Of a DNA stretch of 64,000 bases, positions 58,258 through 64,000 are shown in pieces. Each line of letters opens with the position of its first letter. The stretch's first letter is position 1. A program made the position numbers and the translations under genes. Below the pieces are notes generated by a model. That model saw nothing but the letters and a program-made list of their open reading frames with translations. It was not told the origin of the DNA and searched no databases. The stretch comes from Kitagawia praeruptora (lineage: Eukaryota; Streptophyta; Magnoliopsida; Apiales; Apiaceae), in the NCBI GenBank assembly GCA_037693485.1, contig CM075351.1, positions 66,986,001-67,050,000 on the forward strand. The letters run 5' to 3'.

Positions 58258-58605
58258 AATGAATTTAGTCGTTGTTGTCATGCGAAAACAACTGATGGTT
58301 CTTTAGAAGAAGATGGGTCGAAGATTGGTTTTCCTTATCGAATAGGTTATGGTAATATTGTGGCTATTCGTCCTAGTCAGGTTCCTTCCCATTTCATTTT
58401 GGTAGTTGAGAAGATGACAATGTTCAATTCTTTGCGTAATTCAGCTTTTTTTAAAGAAACACCGTGTGTGATTATATGTGGAGTTGGTCAGCCAAGTATA
58501 GAATGTTGCTTATTACAAATAGGGTTCGTAAGTGCCTAAAAAATGTGCCAATATATGTTGTTGTTGATTGTAATCCGGATGGCGTTGATATCATTCATTT
58601 ATAAC
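58258..58605 (+). pseudogene. SPO11/TOP6A-like Toprim fragment
   Basis: The + strand frame from about 58258 encodes a segment with RPSQVPSHFILVVEK, then FFKETPCVIICGVGQPS, up to a stop near 58540. After a frame change the next stretch encodes NVPIYVVVDCNPDG. The order (acidic residue in VVEK, then GxGQP, then a DxNPDG acidic motif) follows the Toprim domain of topoisomerase VI subunit A/SPO11 proteins, which cut DNA in meiosis or endoreduplication. Only this domain is present, with a frameshift and stops, so it is a relic. Confidence 0.5.
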
Positions 58606-58808
58606 AACTGGGGGGCCTAATATGTTTAAAAATCCGTTACGAATTTGTGTTAATCACAAATTTATTGTTATAGTGGTACTATCTCTTTGATACTATATAT
58701 TTGAACATTGATGAAATATTTTTGGGATGATTTTAGTTAGTACAAAATATTAAATTTTACAAAGGACTATACTAAGTTCGAGGTTTTGGTCGATCCATTG
58801 AAAAAGTT
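58606..58808. other. AT-rich DNA left of the solo LTR
   Basis: No recognised feature. It was joined directly to 60076 onward before the solo LTR inserted. Confidence 0.4.
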
Positions 58809-60075
58809 TGTTAGTCATAGAGGCATGTCTGAATACATCTAATAACAAACCTAATTGTTTGTAATGCTTTGCATTACTTACATGACCTCTTAACTGAGGA
58901 AACCTCTAGCTGTAGAGTTTCTGCTTATTTAGTACTTGTAATAGGCATCAATTCTTATCTGTGTAATTGTACTTAAAAGTCAGAGAATAATGCTTGAAAG
59001 AAGTTCCAAGGTTCATGCCTCAAGCTTGAAGAACAAGACTATAAAATAATCACAGTTGGGATTTGAAGAAATGAAGAATTTGCCTAAGTACCAATTCGAG
59101 AAGTATGTTTGTTATATTCGAGAAGTCTAGCCTTCGAGAAGTCAGGGATTCGATATCTCAAAAGACATTATTCGATATCTCTGAATGCACTGTTCGATAT
59201 CTCAGAGATTCGATATGTCTACTACTCTATTCGAGAACTCAGAAAGTCAATAAGTCAAAGCATCATTCGAGTTCTCTAAGAGTCAACAAGTCAAAGTTTC
59301 ATTCGATATCTCAAGGACTCAGAAAGCTATTCGACATCTCAGGGATTCGACAAGTCAAGTGTTCTATTCGACAACTCAAGGATTCCTGAAGAAAAAAGCT
59401 ATTCAAGAAGTGATTCGATATGTCAACTTTACAGTATTCGAGAACTCAGATTTATCTAATCCTAGTTCTCGAATCAATCACTTAACCACTTCTCGAATAC
59501 ATTCTTGAAGACAAAATACTGGAGAAATTGTACAAGTCAGAAATCTGCAACAAGCTAAAGCACTTTATGGATCACAATCTGTAACGTGCTCTGGAAAACT
59601 TACAAAGAAGCTTGGAGAGATGTACAATAGACAAAGAGCTAAAGAAGTGGATCTGAACAGAGTTTTACAAAGTCAAATCTATAGCCGCTTGAACACTTAC
59701 TCAAGAAGGATAGGCATACAAGAAAGTAATTTATCATGTAACCTTATTTGTAGTAAGTAGGTTGTATTCATGTTCTATAAGAATACAACCTCACTTCTTT
59801 AGTTGATTAAGTTTTTCATACACATTCAAGAGTACATCTCTTTGAGGAAAAACGAAGCTGAGAATACTATCATTTGTATTCACAGATTGTAGCAAATCTT
59901 TATCTAATAAAATATTAGATTAAAGTGATATCGTGTATTGTGTTGTTCATTGTCTACATTCATATTTCTGCACACACATATCTTGCTACATACTCCAAAC
60001 AGATTCAAAGAACAAGAAAAGTTCAAGAATCCATTCACCCCCCTCTGTATTCTTTCGTGTGTTCAATACTCAACA
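58809..60075. mobile_element. Solo LTR, copy 2 (1267 bp)
   Basis: Reverse-oriented relative of 32642-33934, bounded by exact TSD aagtt (58804-58808, 60076-60080). It reads TGTTAGTCATAGAGG...AATACTCAACA on +. It keeps the array of TTCGAGAA/TTCTCGAA motifs (about 59095-59500) seen in copy 1. Confidence 0.88.
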
Positions 60076-60077
60076 AA

Positions 60078-60189
60078 GTTAGACATGGTCGGACCAAGTT
60101 TGAGACCTTCAATGGATTCTATTTCTAAAAATTTTCTAAAAAAAATTGAATCCATTGAAGATCTCAAACTTGGTCCGACCATGCCTAAC
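60078..60189. repeat. Near-perfect hairpin, 42-nt arms
   Basis: Arm 60078-60119 pairs with 60148-60189 with two mismatches around a 28-nt A/T-rich loop. The left arm overlaps the TSD of the adjacent solo LTR, so the hairpin predates that insertion. No TIR-element features were identified. Confidence 0.85.
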
Positions 60190-60715
60190 TTTTTCAAATT
60201 GAATATTGACCAAGTTTTGGAAAAATATGAAGAGTATCAAAATACAGACGGATCCGATGGTGAAAAGCCATGAGACAATATTCTTGTGTTTTTGCATTTA
60301 AAATATTTATATATTTTTTTGTTAAAATTATAAATCATGTATGAGTACAGATCAAAGTTTATCCCATTTAAAAAGAGGAAATGATAAATTATGATGGGTA
60401 ATTCTAATAGCTATAACCGAGTTATGCATAGGTTGAAATCTCTATACTATCTATTTAAATTTCCTTATGCGCTCTGACTTTTTTGGGCTCAAAATGATCC
60501 AATTGACTAACTCATTTTTTCATAATTTACAAAATTTCAAAATATATATTAAAGTAGATTAAATATATTTTCTAATGATGTAATTTTTACCATATTGTTA
60601 TTTATATTATATATGTAATATATGATCAAAATTTGGTTAATTTAATCATAAAAAATCAAACAATACAAATATTTGGGACAAAAGTAGTATATTATAATAA
60701 ACGAAATAAGTTGTA
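60190..60715. other. AT-rich intergenic DNA
   Basis: A short open stretch follows the hairpin to TGA at 60273 (ends EYQNTDGSDGEKP); it is too short to call. The rest is AT-rich without features. Confidence 0.35.
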
Positions 60716-60966
60716 CTCCCTCAATACCATTCAAATATGTTTATTTGACTTTTTTTTTTGTCAAAATGACCAATTTTGTAATTTAAATTACATATATCAT
60801 ATGTTAAATATAATTTATGAAAAAAATATGATAAGAAAATATAGATCATCTATTATAGTCTACATTTTTTAAATTTATAAAAATGTAGGTCAATAATTTT
60901 TAAAAATAATTCAAAATATGGTTATTTGACAAAAAAGTCAAATTTGTTTGGATAGGACGGAGGGAG
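60716..60966. mobile_element. Stowaway MITE (251 bp)
   Basis: TA target duplications (60714-60715, 60967-60968) with ends CTCCCTCAATACC and, read from the right, CTCCCTCCGTCC, the Stowaway signature. Subterminal tttgact/agtcaaa repeats extend the fold. No ORF. Confidence 0.9.
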
Positions 60967-60968
60967 TA

Positions 60969-61202
60969 CTTTGTTTTAGTCATGAAAATAAGAATTTTTA
61001 GTTAATGGATAAAATTAAGTAGCTAGATCTAATACTAAATTTTAATTTATATTCAATATTTAAACTACTCTACCAAAAATTTAAGATTCAAGTAATAAAT
61101 ATATGTAAAAATTATAATATATTATTACTATTATGATCTCAAATATATATATATATATATAACAATAAAGAGAATTAAAGAAAGTTCACACTTATATGTT
61201 TC
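60969..61202. other. AT-rich DNA with (TA)n run
   Basis: A microsatellite atatatatatatatata at about 61144-61160; otherwise no feature. Confidence 0.5.
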
Positions 61203-61547
61203 TTAAATCAAAAAGGAAAGGTGATCAAAGAATACAAAAACCAAATGTGTGCGTATGTTGGGTACTGTTGGTGTATGTGTGTTGAGTAGTGATGGGTTTA
61301 GTTCAAGTATGTATGCTGTGAGTTTTGGTGTATCGACGAGGGAGTAATTGTTTGACAGCGATTGTACGTTTTCTAGTTCAGGTATAATTGAGTTTTGATT
61401 AGTTGTTTGATTGAATTTCAGTAAGTCGAGTTCTTGGTTGAGGGATGTTGGTGTGGAGGCTCGGTGGCGAATCGCTGGATTCCGACGGTGATGGTGGTCC
61501 TGATAGTCATAAATTTCTGTATCCTTTTCTTCCATTGATAATTGCAT
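61203..61547 (-). CDS. Hypothetical ORF, 114 aa
   Basis: Open minus-strand frame from 61547, beginning MQLSMEEKDTEIYDYQDHHH, hydrophilic and Asn/Thr/Leu-rich, ending FFDHLSFLI. It stands out from its very AT-rich surroundings by having more even codon use in the first 60 residues, so it may be a first exon or a relic. No family is recognised. Confidence 0.25.
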   Translation of the reverse strand: MQLSMEEKDTEIYDYQDHHHRRNPAIRHRASTPTSLNQELDLLKFNQTTNQNSIIPELENVQSLSNNYSLVDTPKLTAYILELNPSLLNTHTPTVPNIRTHLVFVFFDHLSFLI

Positions 61548-62569
61548 AATTGGTGTAATTGATTTTTTGATTTCCTGATTATTTGATTAGCTGTTATTGG
61601 ACTAATTTAAATGTTAATTATTTTCATGTTTTTAGGTCTAATTGTTGTTATAATTATTGCTCTTTTATTGTTTTTAGGTTACATTTTTTATGTAGAATTG
61701 TAATTAAATTAGTAGTTGGTTTTGTGGGGATTTGTTCTTTCAAGATCTGGCCCAATTGTATTAATTATAATTGATTGTTAATTATTTTTTTCAGTTATAT
61801 TTTATTTATAGATGATTGAGAGTGTTTCAATTGGTAGTTTTTAATGTGCTTTAATTTACAATTTTATTTGCTTTATTTAGCTAATTAGCTTAGTATGATT
61901 GTACCATTTTTATGATTTTTATAACTAATTTTTAATTGATGATCGATAGGGCTCAATTAGGGGATTTTAATGTGAATGAATTGATGTTTGAGATTTGCAT
62001 AATCGATGGTGATTTGATTATGGTTTCGATTTTGATTTGTTTCTTATTTTGATATGATTAATTAGTAAGATTGTACCATTTTACATGGTTTTGTACCTTT
62101 GAGGGTGTGCCATTTATTTATGGCTTTGTGGACCAATTTTGGGTTAGCGGTAATGTCGTTTTTTGACGATTTGGATCATTTATTGATTTGGAATCTGGTG
62201 TAATCTTAGATGACTTTATAGTAGATTTTCATGAGAAATTGATGTTTATATGTCTAACCATAGGGGACTCCTTTGGTTAGATATATAAAATTGTTCAAAT
62301 TTATTATGATTACTGAGTATAATAATTATTTAATGTATATTCGATTAATGGCTCTTAGACATAATATTATTTGTTGTTTTGATATTTTCAGTTTTAGGAG
62401 GAAAGAAGTGTAAAGAGAAGATGGATGACGACATAATTTTGGGTTTTAGGGTGAGAAGATAGATGAAGGCGAGATTATGGATTATTACATTGGAAGAATC
62501 AAGTTAAAAAATCAAGAAGTTTCAAGTTTTTTGATTTTTAGGTTTTGGTTAAATGATGTACCTATTTAT
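61548..62569. other. T-rich intergenic DNA
   Basis: Long, T-rich and without ORFs. It has an intron-like composition and could be upstream sequence of a retroelement remnant ending at 62831. Nothing definite seen. Confidence 0.35.
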
Positions 62570-62831
62570 TTAGTAGGGCACTCTTTTTCCCCGCTTGAGC
62601 TTTTTTCCCAAAGGGTTTTGTTTTTGTGGGGTTTTTAACGAGGTCTTTTTTGGTGGATATAAAGGTGTAATTATCTAAACTTCCGGGGGAATCTCTTTTC
62701 TATGGGTTGTTAGACTCATGGATTGGTTAAGCATACCTTTCGGTTAGATGATGAAGCTTTTATTATCTCTTCTGATGTATCATCTTTTCATGAATGAAAT
62801 TTATCATTCCTGAGCAAAAAAAAAAAAAAGG
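62570..62831 (+). mobile_element. Possible LINE-type 3' end with poly(A)
   Basis: The motif cttttttcccaaagggttttg with tgtggggtttttaacgagg (about 62607-62644) is common near the 3' ends of plant non-LTR elements and similar transcripts. The segment ends in ttcctgagc followed by a run of about 14 A (62816-62829). No reverse transcriptase fragment is visible, so the class is tentative. Confidence 0.4.
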
Positions 62832-62934
62832 TTCACACTCTAACCAATTTAGGGGGTGTGCAAGTGTGTCACGAATCCAACATTTAAACCCTTCCATCCA
62901 AGCTGCAATCTACCACCATTCAAAAACCCTAGAA

Positions 62935-63141
62935 ATGAGGAACAAGATTTGCACCCAATCCAACAAGATCTGCACCAAAACCTTTCTCAAATCTCTGTCC
63001 AAATCACTCTTGACAGAGGTTAAAAGCTTGGAGAAGACTGTTATTGTTGCATTTGAAAAGGAGTCTTTGAGCTTGAAGAAGACTGTGAATGTTGCATTTG
63101 AAAAGCATTCTTTTGCTAAAAAGAACTTCATATTACCTTAG
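62935..63141 (+). CDS. Small Lys/Ser-rich ORF, 68 aa
   Basis: ATG 62935 to TAG 63141: starts MRNKICTQSNKICT, then FLKSLSKSLLTEVKSLEKTV and two near-repeats of VAFEKxSxxxKK. It is similar to the mini-ORFs in the tandem repeats just downstream (MRKKICTSIVKSLLTEVKSS), which argues that the frame was once coding. Product unknown. Confidence 0.35.
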   Translation: MRNKICTQSNKICTKTFLKSLSKSLLTEVKSLEKTVIVAFEKESLSLKKTVNVAFEKHSFAKKNFILP

Positions 63142-63159
63142 AAACATTTCAAAAAAATC

Positions 63160-63595
63160 CTAGATCTATTCTATCCAGCGCAACCACATTACCCCAAGAA
63201 TGAGGAAGAAGATCTGTACTTCCATTGTCAAATCTCTTTTGACAGAGTCAAGTCTTCTAGTGAGAAGTTGAAAACCATTGTTGAAAACCCTAGATCTATT
63301 CATTCTATCCAGCGCAGCCACACTACCCCAAGAATGAGGAAGAAGATCTGTACTTCCATTGTCAAATCTCTTTTGACAGAGGTGAAGTCTTCTAATGAGA
63401 AGTTGAAGACCATTGTTGAAAACCCTAGAGCCTAGATCTATTCTATCCAGCGCAGTCACATTACCCCAAGAATGAGAAAGAAGATCTGTACTTCCATTGT
63501 CAAATCTCTTTTAACAGAGGTTAAGTCTTCTAATGAGAAGTTGAAGATCATTGTTGAAAATTTGAAGATTGCTGGTGAAAAGGAAGATGTGGCTA
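63160..63595 (+). repeat. Tandem duplication of a mini-ORF unit (131-142 bp x3)
   Basis: Units begin tagatctatt(catt)ctatcc at 63161, 63291 and 63433. Each holds ATGAGRAAGAAGATCTGTAC and encodes MRKKICTSIVKSLLTEVKSS with continuation EKLKTIVEN. The first unit has lost bases after gacagag and is frame-shifted. The last runs on to ANDL and TGA at the start of the 390 bp direct repeat. Confidence 0.9.
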
Positions 63596-63989
63596 ATGAT
63601 TTGTGAGGGCACATTTATTTTTTAAATATGTGTATTTGTATATTTTAGAATTGAGAATAAAAAAATGTTACCGTTGTATTTACATAAAAAAAATACATTA
63701 CATATGAAAAAAAGTAGTTTTTTACCATTAAAATTATTTAAATATTATTTAAGATAAACACAAGAAATTTTTGAATAAATTTCCACTTATATATTTATAT
63801 ATAGAACGAATGATGCTCATGCTTGTTTTAATTTCCTCGTCCCAACAACAATATAATTGCAAAAAAATAAACTCAAAAAGAAACAAACTCATGCAGTGAA
63901 TCATCATTCAAGTTGTCGCGTTTGTATGTCGTGGGAAATATTGTTATATGCGACTGAAGTATAAAAGCTAAACATGTAGGGAAAGAACA
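63593..63989. repeat. 390 bp direct repeat, copy 2
   Basis: Same orientation as 57843-58232, 5.75 kb apart. The mini-ORF stop codon lies at its left edge; copy 1 has the same codons (ctaatgatctgtga), so both may be 3' ends of a duplicated gene. Confidence 0.92.
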
Positions 63990-64000
63990 ATAAAGTGAAC

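Noticed and set aside
59105..59389. 94-codon ORF inside solo LTR copy 2
   Set aside because: Repetitive ttcgag/ttcgat motif translation within a non-coding LTR.

Overview
This is nuclear DNA of a flowering plant, most likely a eudicot. It shows intron-rich host genes with GT-AG (once GC-AG) splice sites, AT-rich intergenic DNA, nested LTR retrotransposons and many small DNA transposons with intact target-site duplications (TSDs). The species cannot be fixed from the sequence alone.

Layout. 1-1660: an old AT-rich repeat broken by a hAT-type and a Mutator-type MITE. 1667-16977: a 15.3 kb Ty3/gypsy Tat-lineage (Retand-like) retrotransposon with 495 bp LTRs and TSD tctac. Its gag-pol carries three in-frame stops and a 4.3 kb solo-LTR-like insertion, but an intron-containing antisense ORF downstream of pol is still open. 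Three satellite-like arrays precede its 3' LTR. 17246-17435: a palindromic minisatellite. 17844-25610: an 18-exon gene for a plastid half-size ABC transporter (ABCB26/TAP1-like). 26540-26905: a hAT MITE with tRNA-like boxes. 27421-38694: a second Tat/Retand element in the opposite orientation (TSD gtcct), split by a 1.29 kb solo LTR and carrying its own antisense spliced ORF. 38740-39715: a type I MADS-box gene broken inside the MADS domain; the second retroelement sits about 45 bp upstream of it. 40328-41687: a hAT-like element, then a patchwork copy of an ABCB26 splice junction joined to a segment that also lies in an intron of the next gene. 42466-52061: a 12-exon gene for a proline/glutamine-rich protein with an RS-type C-terminus. 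54692-55291: an intronless PADRE/DUF4228 gene. 55300-64000: mostly relics, namely a SPO11/TOP6A-like Toprim fragment, a second copy of the 1.27 kb solo LTR, a strong hairpin, a Stowaway MITE, a possible LINE tail, a repeated mini-ORF and a 390 bp direct repeat at the window edge.

Working relationships. The three apparently functional host genes (ABC transporter, RS-type protein, PADRE protein) are all on the + strand and are unrelated in function. Most of the remaining architecture comes from successive insertions. Exact TSDs at nine insertions and a one-mismatch TSD at a tenth allow insertion order to be read directly. The most unusual material is the preserved antisense ORF of the two Tat elements, a 3-nt stem-loop inversion between sister LTRs, the chimeric gene-fragment patch, and the cluster of repeats and relics at the right end.
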